From Peptostreptococcus russellii (lineage in GTDB: Bacteria; Bacillota; Clostridia; Peptostreptococcales; Peptostreptococcaceae): a DNA stretch of 64,000 nucleotides. The notes below the pieces were generated by a model. It did not search any database and was not told the origin of the DNA. It worked only from the letters and a program-made list of their open reading frames with translations. The translations under genes were made by a program, and so were the position numbers. Of this stretch, positions 36,751 to 45,984 are shown in pieces; the first letter of the stretch is position 1; the number at the start of each line of letters is the position of its first letter. The stretch covers positions 62,001 through 126,000 of the forward strand of contig NZ_JYGE01000005.1 in the NCBI RefSeq assembly GCF_003012055.1, written 5' to 3'.

Positions 36751-37377
36751 TTAGTTAGAGCCAAGTGCTGATTTAACAGTCACTGTTGAACCCTTAGCAC
36801 CAGGAATAGCGCCTTTTATTAATAAAAGATTCTTTTCAGCATCTACCTTAACTACTTCAAGATTCTTTACTGTTACTTTTACACTTCCCATGTGTCCTGC
36901 AAGCTTCTTGTTCTTAAATACTCTACCCGGATAAGCACAAGCAGCCATGGCACCTGGTCTTCTATGGTATCTAGAACCATGAGTTTCTGGACCTCTACTC
37001 TGTCCATGTCTCTTTATTGGTCCCTGGAATCCCTTACCTTTTGATATACCAGATACATCTATCATGTCACCTTCAGCAAATACGTCAGCCTTTAATTCCT
37101 GACCTACTTCATATCCTTCAAGTGCGTCTACTCTAAATTCCTTTAGGCTTCTCTTAAGTACACCAGCTTTTGCAAGATGTCCCTTCTTAGGCTTGTTAAG
37201 TGCCTTTTCCTTTACATCGTCAAAACCTATCTGTACTGCCTGGTAACCATCAGTTTCGTTTGTCTTAATCTGAGTGATTACTACTGGGCCAGCTTCTACA
37301 ACTGTTACTGGTACTACTACACCTTCAGCAGTAAATACCTGAGTCATACCTATCTTCTTTCCTAATATTCCCTTCAT
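36751..37377 (-). CDS. rplC: Ribosomal protein uL3
   Basis: This 208-residue L3 begins [31 protein letters not shown] and contains [52 protein letters not shown]. It follows rpsJ after a 76-bp gap that holds two short hairpins, longer than most spacings in this operon. Confidence 0.99.
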   Translation of the reverse strand: MKGILGKKIGMTQVFTAEGVVVPVTVVEAGPVVITQIKTNETDGYQAVQIGFDDVKEKALNKPKKGHLAKAGVLKRSLKEFRVDALEGYEVGQELKADVFAEGDMIDVSGISKGKGFQGPIKRHGQSRGPETHGSRYHRRPGAMAACAYPGRVFKNKKLAGHMGSVKVTVKNLEVVKVDAEKNLLLIKGAIPGAKGSTVTVKSALGSN

Positions 37378-37453
37378 CTCTTACCTCCTATTTTCTTACA
37401 GCGGATTACCCTTTTGAGTAATCATTCTAAGATATCACTATCTTAGGCGGTTT
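37378..37453 (-). promoter_or_regulatory. rpsJ-rplC gap with two small hairpins
   Basis: On the minus strand CTAAGATA / TATCTTAG and then GATTAC / GTAATC form two small stem-loops between rpsJ and rplC. They may tune the ratio of the two proteins or stabilise the mRNA. Confidence 0.4.
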
Positions 37454-37765
37454 TTATAATTTTATTTCTATGTCCACACCAGCTGGCAAGTCAAGCTTCA
37501 TTAAAGAGTCAACTGTCTTTGGTGTTGGGCTAGCTATATCAATAAGTCTCTTATGAGTTCTTATTTCAAACTGTTCTCTAGAGTCTTTGTACATATGTAC
37601 GGCTCTTAGTATAGTAACAACCTTCTTCTCTGTTGGAAGAGGAATTGGACCTGATACCTGAGAACCAGCTTTTTTAGCTGTTTCAACTATCTTAGTAGCT
37701 GAGTAATCTAATAACTTATGATCATATGATTTCAATCTTATTCTTATCTTTTCATTCTTAGCCAT
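37454..37765 (-). CDS. rpsJ: Ribosomal protein uS10
   Basis: This 103-residue S10 of the 30S head, also NusE in antitermination, begins [46 protein letters not shown]. The ATG at 37763-37765 has AAAGGAGGG upstream; a 16-codon upstream extension is not family-like. It is the first gene of the S10-spc-alpha superoperon. tuf, its usual upstream neighbour, is about 7 kb away. Confidence 0.98.
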   Translation of the reverse strand: MAKNEKIRIRLKSYDHKLLDYSATKIVETAKKAGSQVSGPIPLPTEKKVVTILRAVHMYKDSREQFEIRTHKRLIDIASPTPKTVDSLMKLDLPAGVDIEIKL

Positions 37766-37900
37766 TTCTTTCCCTCCTTTTGATTTATTTACCTGGCCAG
37801 ATAAATCAAACACCGATACACAGTTCCGGGTGTGTCGTAATTTCTTAATCGATTTTTGAATTTATCCACCCAAAACTTATCGCCTTCTCAAGCGTACTAG
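37766..37900 (-). promoter_or_regulatory. Structured leader of the S10 operon
   Basis: The roughly 130-nt leader on the minus strand has a CGACACAC / GTGTATCG stem (about 37,815-37,838) and a second dyad GATTTAT...AAATAAATC ending at the rpsJ ribosome-binding site. It could mediate autoregulation by a ribosomal protein, but no known motif is confirmed. Confidence 0.45.
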
Positions 37901-37903
37901 ATA

Positions 37904-37932
37904 ATTTTAACAAATAAACATAGATATTGCAA
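37904..37932 (-). promoter_or_regulatory. S10-spc-alpha operon promoter
   Basis: -35 TTGCAA (37927-37932), 17-bp spacer, -10 TAAAAT (37904-37909) on the minus strand, with a start site near 37,897. It drives the ribosomal genes down to rplQ. The region from 37,933 to 38,445 is AT-rich and I see no gene in it. Confidence 0.7.
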
Positions 37933-38449
37933 GCTTTTTTGTCATATTTTTTATCTTTTTTTGAAGTTTCTTTGCCTATTAAATTTATTTGCTTGTTTTC
38001 TGAATTTTTATTCAATATATAACTCTTTATTAGTATTTTCAAGCACTTTACAGCTGAGAGATCTATTATGATACTACATCAGCAAGTATCTATTAAAAGG
38101 AAGGCTTTTTTATTATATGTCTTACTTATCTCTACTATATACTCTTTGATATCTATTCTTTAAAATTTTTCCCCATACTTCTATATACTACCCAATAATT
38201 TTACTTTTATTTATATCTTTTTTCCTTTTAAGTAACTTTATACTTTATTTTAAGTGATTTTCTGCTTTAATCTGCTTTAAACAGTACATAGACTTCAGTT
38301 TCTCTTATATAAAGTCAGACTCTATCCTTTCACTCTCTAAAATCTACTTTATTATACATAATTTAAAAGACCTATACAATAAGTAGAGATTATACTCTTT
38401 TATCCAATCTTTAATACAACTCAAGAGGCTATTTTTCAATGCTTTATAA

Positions 38450-38489
38450 ATTAAAATAGAAGCTATATGAAATTTCACATAGCTTCTAT
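38450..38489 (-). terminator. Terminator after the ornithine cyclodeaminase-family gene
   Basis: Perfect arms ATAGAAGCTAT / ATAGCTTCTAT (38456-38466, 38479-38489) with inner pairing TGAAA/TTTCA, followed on the minus strand by TTTTAATTT. It lies 37 bp after the stop. Confidence 0.75.
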
Positions 38490-38525
38490 CCATAATATCT
38501 TCTATTTATATGTATCAAATTTGTT

Positions 38526-39512
38526 TTATTCCCAAATCTTACCTACATTTGCTTTTAGTGCCTTTTTATAGATTTCATTTGCTACTACAAGGTCCTGAGT
38601 TGCAACGCCTACAGTTTCAAATACTATTATTTCATCATCATTTTCTCTAGATATAACATTTCCTAATATTACATCGCCTATTTCACCAGTAAAATCTTTT
38701 TCACTTATTATTCCCTTTTCTAAAGGTATAAGAATATCTCCCGATTCAGATAACACAGCTTCCTTTGAGTCAAAGTATATCTTTGATGCTCTTGTAAGCA
38801 ATACTGGATCCATCTCTTGCATATGGTGTTGATATGCACCAACACAACTTACTGTTGCTCCCTTTTTAATCTTATTACCATCAAATACTGGCTTTGTAGA
38901 TGGAGTTACTGTTATTAATAGGTCAGCATTGTCTACTGCCTCATCAGAAATTTTTACAGCTATTATCTTAGTTCTAAATTCACTTAGCTCTTTTCTCATC
39001 TTTTCAACAAAATCAACTGTTCTTTCATAATTCAGGTCATAAACTCTCACTTCATCAAGATCTCTTACATTTACCATTGCCTCAAGTTGAGCTTCTGCCT
39101 GACTTCCAGTTCCTATTAAAGCCCCTATTTTACAATCATTTTTACTTAAGATATCAAAGGCCACTCCAGACGCTGCTCCAGTTCTCAACTTTGTTACATA
39201 TGTCCCATCAAGAATAGCTATGATTTCGCCAGTAGTTCCATCTATCAACAAAACTTGTGCAGGTGCTGTTGGCTTGCCCTTTTCTATATTTCTAGGAAAA
39301 ATATTAACTATTTTTAGTGAAGCAAGATCCATATCTTCCACATAGGCTGGCATAAATAAAAAGCTTCCATCATATTTAGGTGCTTGTATATTTGTCCTAA
39401 TAGGTGCTTGTGCCTTGTCCTCAACTACAAGCTTAAAGGCTACTTTATCTGCCTCAATTGCTTCTTTCATAGTAAAAACTTTCTTTATATCTTTTTCTGA
39501 TAATAATAACAT
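38526..39512 (-). CDS. Ornithine cyclodeaminase / mu-crystallin family protein
   Basis: This 328-residue NAD(P)-dependent protein belongs to the family that includes ornithine cyclodeaminase, archaeal alanine dehydrogenase and ketimine reductases. It shows PIRTNIQAP near the N-terminus, VTKLRTGAASGVAFDILS with the conserved Lys and Arg of the active site, and the nucleotide motif ALIGTGSQAEAQLEAM. FTGEIGDVILGN is the usual C-terminal motif. The ATG at 39510-39512 has AAGGGTGG upstream. It follows an IlvD-family dehydratase by 15 bp and is co-transcribed. It may reductively aminate that enzyme's 2-oxo acid product or act on a cyclic imine; the exact substrate is unknown. Confidence 0.85.
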   Translation of the reverse strand: MLLLSEKDIKKVFTMKEAIEADKVAFKLVVEDKAQAPIRTNIQAPKYDGSFLFMPAYVEDMDLASLKIVNIFPRNIEKGKPTAPAQVLLIDGTTGEIIAILDGTYVTKLRTGAASGVAFDILSKNDCKIGALIGTGSQAEAQLEAMVNVRDLDEVRVYDLNYERTVDFVEKMRKELSEFRTKIIAVKISDEAVDNADLLITVTPSTKPVFDGNKIKKGATVSCVGAYQHHMQEMDPVLLTRASKIYFDSKEAVLSESGDILIPLEKGIISEKDFTGEIGDVILGNVISRENDDEIIVFETVGVATQDLVVANEIYKKALKANVGKIWE

Positions 39513-39527
39513 ATTTTCCACCCTTCT

Positions 39528-41201
39528 TTACCTACTGTATTTACCGTCCAAATCCCATGGCTGCATTGCGCCACCTTCTTCAGCTGGTCTACACATCTTG
39601 GCATATATATTTAAACATCCCTTACCTTCTTTTAATTCTGGTCTTACCCAATTTTTTCTTCTCTTTTCTAATTCTTCATCTGAAACAAGCATTGAAACTT
39701 CTCCGTTTGGGATATCTATTACTATTTCATCGCCATTTTCGACCAAGGCTATATTGCCTCCATCAAAAGCTTCAGGTGATACATGACCAATAATTGCTCC
39801 AAAATTGAATCCAGAAAATCTTGCATCGGATATAAGACCAACGCTCTTGTGAAGACCTTTTCCAATAAGTGCATCGATGCTTAACATCAACTCCTTCATT
39901 CCTGGAGCTCCCTTACATCCTTCATATCTTATAACTATAATATCTCCTGCTACTATTTCTCCTGCTACTATTGCATCAAAAGCTTGTCTATCACCTTCAT
40001 AAACCTTCGCCTTACCTTTTAGATACATCACTTCTTCATAAACTGCAGTCGGTCTTACTATTGCCCCGTTTGGAGAAAGATTACCTCTGAGTATCTTAAG
40101 ACCAGGCTCATCAAATAAAGGATTTTCCAATGAATGTATCACTTCATTTTCCACTGGGATAATTCCCTCAAGAACATCTTCCCAAGTTGAATTTTTGTAC
40201 ATACTTGGTGCTTTTGCAAATATTTTATTTTCCAACATTTTCATTACATTAAGCACTCCACCTGCATAATGAAAATCTACCACTGTATATGGTCCACTTG
40301 GAACAACTGCATTTATACACTTTATTTCTTTAGCATACTTTTCAAAATCTTCTAGACTAACTTCCATTCCCAACTCATAGGCATATGATAGAATATGTAG
40401 TACTGCATTTGTTGACCCAGCAACTGCCATATCAAACATTATAGAATTCATTATTACTTCTCTTGTAATTATATCCGATGGCTTGATATTCTTTTTTGCC
40501 ATTTCAACTGCATACATACCTGCTTCTCTTGCTTTTCTTAACTTCATATTGTCAGTAGCTGGGATTGTAGATGTCCCTGGAATCACTAAATTTAGTACCT
40601 CACCCAACATCTGCATAGTGTTTGCTGTCCCCATAGAAGGACATGCTCCAAATGATGGGCATACATTATCTTCCATTTCCATAAGTTCTTCCTCGCTTGC
40701 TCCAGAAAATCTTGCAGCATCCAAATCCGCCTCTACTACTGTTTCACCACAATGTTGACCTGGTTGCATAGAACCTCCAGTAACTACCATTGATGGTATA
40801 TCCAATCTCATCGCCGCAAGATAACATCCCGCAATAATATTATCGCAAGAAGCTATCATAGCAAGACCATCGAAATTATGGACCTTTGTTACAAATTCAA
40901 CAGACATTGCCACAATATCACGTCCGACTTGTTCATACTTTAATTCTTCGGCACCATTTGCAATATTTCCACACGTTGCTGGTATACCAAACTCAACGGG
41001 AATACCGCCTGCTGACCATATTCCCTCTTTTACAGCTTCTGCAATCTGCCTAAGATGAGCCGATCCAGGAGATCCTGCCATATAAGAATTCGGAACTCCT
41101 ATATGAGGTTTTTTTCTAATATCTATATCCGAATAACCTGCTGCCTTCATCATTACCCTTCTGTGAGCCGCTTGTGCCCCATTCCAATAATCAATTCCCA
41201 T
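39528..41201 (-). CDS. IlvD/Edd-family dehydratase
   Basis: This 557-residue Fe-S dehydratase belongs to the dihydroxy-acid/phosphogluconate/sugar-acid dehydratase family. It has IPATCGNIANG, IASCDNIIAGC, and the cluster/catalytic segment VCPSFGACPSMGTANTMQMLGE, then VAGSTNAVLHIL, GGVLNVMKML, YEGCKGAPGMKEL and TDARFSG-like SDARFSGFNFG with the SGxxFGAxIGHVSPEA end. Sequence departs from canonical IlvD (for example no NCDKITPGM), so a sugar acid or other dihydroxy acid is more likely than the branched-chain substrate. GGAGG precedes the ATG at 41199-41201. A LysR gene is divergent, 215 bp away, and a cyclodeaminase-family gene follows. Confidence 0.85.
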   Translation of the reverse strand: MGIDYWNGAQAAHRRVMMKAAGYSDIDIRKKPHIGVPNSYMAGSPGSAHLRQIAEAVKEGIWSAGGIPVEFGIPATCGNIANGAEELKYEQVGRDIVAMSVEFVTKVHNFDGLAMIASCDNIIAGCYLAAMRLDIPSMVVTGGSMQPGQHCGETVVEADLDAARFSGASEEELMEMEDNVCPSFGACPSMGTANTMQMLGEVLNLVIPGTSTIPATDNMKLRKAREAGMYAVEMAKKNIKPSDIITREVIMNSIMFDMAVAGSTNAVLHILSYAYELGMEVSLEDFEKYAKEIKCINAVVPSGPYTVVDFHYAGGVLNVMKMLENKIFAKAPSMYKNSTWEDVLEGIIPVENEVIHSLENPLFDEPGLKILRGNLSPNGAIVRPTAVYEEVMYLKGKAKVYEGDRQAFDAIVAGEIVAGDIIVIRYEGCKGAPGMKELMLSIDALIGKGLHKSVGLISDARFSGFNFGAIIGHVSPEAFDGGNIALVENGDEIVIDIPNGEVSMLVSDEELEKRRKNWVRPELKEGKGCLNIYAKMCRPAEEGGAMQPWDLDGKYSR

Positions 41202-41416
41202 TAAAGTACCTCCTAAGTATATATAATATTTGCACAGTCGCATTTCTTAATAGTATAATATTACATATATTAAGCTAATCACATACAGTTTTTTTAATGA
41301 CTTCATTAACTTTCTCTAATAGCTTGATTTTTCAGATATTTATCAAGGTAATATAAGCTAATTTAATAGCTAGCATTAGTTATTTTTATATCAATACCGT
41401 CTTAGGAGGAAATATT
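41202..41416. promoter_or_regulatory. Divergent control region, ilvD-like / LysR
   Basis: The 215-bp gap contains the dyad CTTGAT-N13-ATCAAG (41323-41328, 41342-41347), and two copies of TAAGCTAAT (41271-41279 and near 41,355). Either could be the LysR regulator binding site. Promoter hexamers are not clearly resolved. Confidence 0.4.
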
Positions 41417-42280
41417 ATGAGTAAATATAAAATTATTTTAGCCGTCTACGAAACAAAAAGTATTTCAAATGCAGCCTCTAAGTTAAATTATACCCAATCT
41501 GCTGTCAGCCAATCTATCAAGAATTTTGAAAAAGAGATTGGTCTAGAACTATTTAAAAGATCAAATAATGGAATGGAAGCAATGCCTTATACCAAAGAAA
41601 TAATAAACTGCATAGAAAATATTTGTAATATGGAGGAAAAAATCTTTGAAATTTCTTCAAATCTTACTAGCTTAGAAAAAGGTTATATACGTATTGGTTC
41701 TATTCAAAGCATATCATACAACTGGCTACCTGATATACTAGCAATGTTTTCTAGTGCCTATCCAAATATAAATTTTGAATTAACTGTAGACGGATTTGAT
41801 GAATTGCGAAAAAAAATAGATAATAATGAGTTGGACTGTATTTTCGCTTCAGAATACTCTGTTTCAGACTTAAACTTCACTGCTATCGGAAAAGATGAGC
41901 TAGTTCTTGTCACACCAATTGAACATCCCTTATCCAATAAACTCTTTGTTTCAATTTCTGATGTTGACAAGAATAACTTTATACTTTCGGCAGACGGATT
42001 AAATTATGAAACAGGCAAAATTTTCAAGGAAAATAATATCAAGCCTAAAATTAAATATGCAATAAATGAAGATTTCACCGTTCTTAAAATGGTCGAAAAA
42101 GGATTTGGTATAACTATACTACCAAAACTCCTTTTGAAAGATATGCCTTTTAAAGTTTCTATACGTCAATTCAATGAGCACTATAATAGAGTTTTGGGAG
42201 TAGCCTATTCAAAAAATAGTAAAGCTTCACCTGCAACACTAAAATTTATAGATTACGTAAAAAAATGGGGAAAGTTATAA
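41417..42280 (+). CDS. LysR-family transcriptional regulator
   Basis: This 287-residue LysR has the N-terminal helix-turn-helix ETKSISNAASKLNYTQSAVSQSIKNFEKEIGLELFKRS (about 13-51) and the effector-binding domain beginning GYIRIGSIQSISYNWLPDIL. It is divergent from the ilvD-like and cyclodeaminase-family genes, the classical arrangement for a regulator of the divergent operon. AGGAGG lies before the ATG. The inducer is probably the substrate or product of that operon, an inference from position. A bidirectional terminator follows. Confidence 0.92.
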   Translation: MSKYKIILAVYETKSISNAASKLNYTQSAVSQSIKNFEKEIGLELFKRSNNGMEAMPYTKEIINCIENICNMEEKIFEISSNLTSLEKGYIRIGSIQSISYNWLPDILAMFSSAYPNINFELTVDGFDELRKKIDNNELDCIFASEYSVSDLNFTAIGKDELVLVTPIEHPLSNKLFVSISDVDKNNFILSADGLNYETGKIFKENNIKPKIKYAINEDFTVLKMVEKGFGITILPKLLLKDMPFKVSIRQFNEHYNRVLGVAYSKNSKASPATLKFIDYVKKWGKL

Positions 42281-42314
42281 ATAAATAAGCTTTATCCCGT
42301 TTAAGATTATAAAC

Positions 42315-42351
42315 AAAAAAAAAGAAAAGTTCTTTGAACTTTTCTTTTTTT
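42315..42351. terminator. Bidirectional terminator between LysR and the radical SAM gene
   Basis: GAAAAGTTC / GAACTTTTC stem (42324-42332, 42336-42344) flanked by a long A-run and T-run, so it can end both convergent genes. Confidence 0.85.
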
Positions 42352-42422
42352 ACTACATTATATAAAAATTATTAGCTTTTAAGCGATTCTATACTTAAGC
42401 AATATTCAATACTAAATCCTAC

Positions 42423-43820
42423 TTAAATACTTTTTCTTTTAGCCTTTTCTTCTTGTGAATGTTCCCACAGTTCATTTGCTTTTTCCTTCCATTCATTAGC
42501 ATATGGCATGCACTTAGAAGTTAGACTATCTACTTTTTCAGGAGATATCAAATCTGTTGAATGTGCTCCAGTTCTTTTTACCATTTCATTTAATAACTCT
42601 GGATTTTCAAGCATTGGACATGGCCTTAAGTGATTGTCATTAAATGGTTGACCTTCTTTATAAGCCATAAATATTGGTGATTTTAAACATTCTAGCAAAG
42701 TATTTTCTCTTATATTAGAATTAGAGTAGTGAATAAATACGCAGGGTTCAACATCACCTGCAGAGTTGATATGCAAGTAGTTTCTACCTCCTGCTATACA
42801 TCCACCTACATATTCACCATCATTTTGGAAATCTAATAACATAATAGGCTTTCCACCTTCAAATGCTCTTATTTCTCTTACTCTGTGATATATATATTCT
42901 CTTTGTTTTACTGTTGGTATAAGCTCTGGTACAGCTCCGTTTCCAACAGGCATATAATTGAAGTACCAACTATACATTGCTCCCTTTTCTATAATTAAAT
43001 CCAAGAATTTATCAGATAAAACAGTCTCTATATTCTTACTTGTATAGCATATGGATGTACCAAATATTAGGCCATGTTCTCTCAATATATCCATTGCCTT
43101 CATTACATTATCAAATGATCCTTCTCCACGTCTTCCATCATTTTCTTCTTCAAAACCTTCAACACTTAATGTTACTGAGAAATTTCCTACTCTCACCATT
43201 TCTTTTGCGAAATCATCGTCTATTAGAGTACCATTAGTAAATGCTACAAAATAACAATCCCTGTGTTTTTCACAAAGTTTGATTAAATCATTCTTCCTCA
43301 TCAGTGGTTCTCCACCAGTGTACATATAGAAATATATACCGAGCTTTTTACCTTGCTGAATAATGTCATCCAACTCTTCAAAGCTCAAACTTTGGTTATG
43401 ACCATACTCTGCTGCCCAACAACCTTTACATTTCATGTTACATGCACTTGTTGGATCCATTAGTATAAGCCAAGGAACATTGCATCCATGCTCTACTCTC
43501 TTTTCGTTTATAATCTTTTTACCATAGTAGGCTCCTGTAAATCCAAGATTTAAAGCAGTCATCTTGATTACATTGGTATCTAGATTATCCATCATGTCAT
43601 ATACATAATTAATCCATTTTCCATCTCTGTCCTTAATCATCTCCCTGACTATATCATAAGTCTCTTCCGCAAACATATCGCCTGCATGTTTTTGATATAT
43701 ATCTACAAGACTAAGCATGGCCTTTTCTCTACCTTCTGTATCCTTCTTCTTAACAGACTCTACAACTTTTTCTATTCCTTTGGCTGCTATCTTTCTCTCT
43801 ACTTTATGTGCAATTCCCAT
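42423..43820 (-). CDS. Radical SAM protein, function unknown
   Basis: This 465-residue protein has a radical SAM domain after a helical N-terminal region of about 110 residues. The 4Fe-4S motif is CNMKCKGC (Cys127, Cys131, Cys134), followed by GGEPL. A C-terminal part has GGCIAGGRNYLHINSAGDVEPCVF and the cysteines CPML and CMPY, which suggest a SPASM-like auxiliary cluster. Family members of this kind modify peptides or small molecules, or are of unknown role in clostridia. No small peptide gene next to it was seen. GAAAGGAGAG lies before the ATG, and a perfect TATAAT at 43,906-43,911 may be its -10 with a poor -35. Confidence 0.82.
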   Translation of the reverse strand: MGIAHKVERKIAAKGIEKVVESVKKKDTEGREKAMLSLVDIYQKHAGDMFAEETYDIVREMIKDRDGKWINYVYDMMDNLDTNVIKMTALNLGFTGAYYGKKIINEKRVEHGCNVPWLILMDPTSACNMKCKGCWAAEYGHNQSLSFEELDDIIQQGKKLGIYFYMYTGGEPLMRKNDLIKLCEKHRDCYFVAFTNGTLIDDDFAKEMVRVGNFSVTLSVEGFEEENDGRRGEGSFDNVMKAMDILREHGLIFGTSICYTSKNIETVLSDKFLDLIIEKGAMYSWYFNYMPVGNGAVPELIPTVKQREYIYHRVREIRAFEGGKPIMLLDFQNDGEYVGGCIAGGRNYLHINSAGDVEPCVFIHYSNSNIRENTLLECLKSPIFMAYKEGQPFNDNHLRPCPMLENPELLNEMVKRTGAHSTDLISPEKVDSLTSKCMPYANEWKEKANELWEHSQEEKAKRKSI

Positions 43821-44561
43821 ATTTAAGACTCTCCTTTCACACCATTTCTCGATTCAACTAAGAATAAAATCGCATTTCTAATCCAACTCTTAATAGTTGT
43901 AACTTATTATATGATTTCTAACAGTATATATAAATGGTAGACCTTTTTTTTAGAATAGTCAAGTAATTTAAACATAATATTTTACTATGTATTGGCAAGT
44001 AAGCCTTATTTTATTATATTTACGATATAAATAAGTTAATTGTATTTAATAAATTTTCAAATCATTAAATATATTTGAATTTTATAAAGTTTATATAAGT
44101 ATGCTAATATCTTTTATTTCAACAAATCTAGCATCTAAGATTAGACTTTGCATATCAGCTACCTAGATCTCTATTTAAATTAAAAAGAGTTTATTTTTAA
44201 AGAATAATTTTATTTATTATAAAAATAATAATTTGGCCTAAACAATATTTTTTTATCCTTATCTCTAACCTCTAAGTAAGTTTTTCAATTTTCATCTATA
44301 AATTTACCCCTAGCAATTCCCTATTTTAATGATCTTTCAATTTAAGTTTCTAAAAAATGTATATGATAATAATTTGAATTAATAGCTAATATCAACAACG
44401 TTTCTATAATATTATTCTTTATACAGCATCTAATTGTAAACTCATTTTCTCCCTAGAGTACTTTTTTCTATCAGCTCCTTTTAATGATTAACTTCAAATT
44501 ATAAATAAAATTTTAAGTAGCAAACTAGATACTAGAATCTAGCAAATTAATTTTACTCAAT
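43821..44561. other. Gap between the radical SAM gene and tuf
   Basis: About 740 AT-rich bases with no protein gene. A probable -10 TATAAT for the radical SAM gene is at 43,906-43,911 on the minus strand. Nothing else of note is seen before the tuf terminator. Confidence 0.5.
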
Positions 44562-44588
44562 AAAAAAAGACCGCAAATGCGGTCTTTT
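44561..44588. terminator. Terminator after tuf
   Basis: Arms AAAAGACCGC / GCGGTCTTTT (44565-44574, 44579-44588), with T7 on the minus strand. It is about 21 bp after the tuf stop and could also read on the plus strand. Confidence 0.92.
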
Positions 44589-44608
44589 ATATATATAAGT
44601 TAATGTTA

Positions 44609-45802
44609 TTATTCTATTATAGAAGCAACAACACCAGAAGCTACAGTTCTTCCACCTTCTCTGATGGCGAATCTTAAACCTTCTTCAACACATATAGAGT
44701 TTATAAGGTCAACTTCTATTGTTACGTTATCTCCAGGCATAACCATTTCTATACCTTCTGGAAGCTTACACTCACCAGTTACGTCAGTTGTTCTGAAATA
44801 GAACTGTGGTCTATAACCATCGAAGAATGGAGTATGTCTACCACCTTCTTCTTTCTTAAGAACGTATATTTCAGCTGTGAACTTAGTATGAGCGTGAACT
44901 GATCCAGTTGCTGCAAGAACCTGTCCTCTTTCTATTTCATCTCTCTGAATACCTCTAAGAAGTGCACCTATGTTATCTCCAGCTTCTGCCTGATCTAGTA
45001 ACTTTCTGAACATTTCTACTCCTGTTACTATAACCTTTCTTGGCTTTTCTGAAAGACCAACTAGTTCAACTTCATCAGAAACCTTAAGGATACCTCTTTC
45101 AACTCTACCAGTTGCAACAGTACCTCTACCAGTGATTGAGAATATATCTTCTACTGGCATTAGGAATGGCTTATCAACATCTCTTTCTGGAGCTGGGATA
45201 TATTCGTCTATCTGTTCAAAGAAATCAACGATTATATCTCCCCACTTAGAGTCTGGATCTTCTAGTGCCATTAAAGCTGATCCTCTAACTATTGGAGTAT
45301 CATCTCCTGGGAAATCATATTCGCTTAATAATTCTCTAACTTCCATTTCAACTAGTTCAAGAAGTTCTTCATCATCAACCATATCACACTTGTTTAGGAA
45401 AACAACTATGTAAGGTACACCAACCTGTCTAGAAAGTAGTATATGCTCTCTAGTCTGAGGCATTGGACCATCTGTAGCTGCAACAACTAGTATTGCACCA
45501 TCCATCTGAGCCGCACCTGTGATCATGTTCTTAACGTAGTCAGCATGTCCTGGGCAGTCAACGTGAGCGTAATGTCTGTTAGGAGTTTCATACTCAACGT
45601 GAGAAGTAGATATAGTGATACCTCTTTCTCTTTCTTCTGGAGCCTTATCTATGTTGTCAAATGCAACTTCTTCTCCTAAATGATACTTATTAAATAAAGT
45701 CTTAGTTATAGCTGCTGTTAATGTAGTCTTACCATGGTCAACGTGACCTATTGTACCGATATTAACATGTGGCTTACTTCTTTCAAATTTAGCTTTTGCC
45801 AT
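44609..45802 (-). CDS. tuf: Elongation factor Tu
   Basis: This 397-residue GTPase delivers aminoacyl-tRNA to the ribosome. It has the G1 loop [10 protein letters not shown], the DCPGHADY G3, and NKCDMVDD G4. Domain 3 ends [41 protein letters not shown]-type text. It is the last gene of the str operon, with its own promoter between fusA and tuf, and a terminator behind it. Confidence 0.99.
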   Translation of the reverse strand: MAKAKFERSKPHVNIGTIGHVDHGKTTLTAAITKTLFNKYHLGEEVAFDNIDKAPEERERGITISTSHVEYETPNRHYAHVDCPGHADYVKNMITGAAQMDGAILVVAATDGPMPQTREHILLSRQVGVPYIVVFLNKCDMVDDEELLELVEMEVRELLSEYDFPGDDTPIVRGSALMALEDPDSKWGDIIVDFFEQIDEYIPAPERDVDKPFLMPVEDIFSITGRGTVATGRVERGILKVSDEVELVGLSEKPRKVIVTGVEMFRKLLDQAEAGDNIGALLRGIQRDEIERGQVLAATGSVHAHTKFTAEIYVLKKEEGGRHTPFFDGYRPQFYFRTTDVTGECKLPEGIEMVMPGDNVTIEVDLINSICVEEGLRFAIREGGRTVASGVVASIIE

Positions 45803-45838
45803 TTCAAATTTCCTCCCTGTAATAAAATAATATTTTAT

Positions 45839-45866
45839 TTATCTGGGGATGATTACTCACCCCCGT
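45839..45866 (-). promoter_or_regulatory. Leader hairpin before tuf
   Basis: On the minus strand GGGGGTGA / TCATCCCC forms a GC-rich stem-loop in the tuf leader, between the tuf promoter and the start codon, with no T-run. It may be an mRNA-stabilising or attenuation element. Confidence 0.5.
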
Positions 45867-45895
45867 TTTTTACAATAAACTGTAAATTCCCTATA

Positions 45896-45924
45896 AGTAT
45901 ATCACTTTTTTGCTTGTTTTTCAA
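45896..45924 (-). promoter_or_regulatory. Internal tuf promoter
   Basis: -35 TTGAAA (45919-45924), 17-bp spacer, -10 TATACT (45896-45901) on the minus strand. It gives tuf extra transcription beyond read-through from fusA. Confidence 0.7.
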
Positions 45925-45984
45925 TGTTTCCATAAAAAAACAATCTCTTTTTAATCAAAGTTTTTCAGTGATATTATTTACTGA

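Noticed and set aside
37845-38042. A 65-codon minus-strand frame upstream of rpsJ
   Set aside because: It covers the -35 and -10 of the S10 promoter, has no ribosome-binding site and an AT-rich lysine/isoleucine composition typical of noncoding DNA here.
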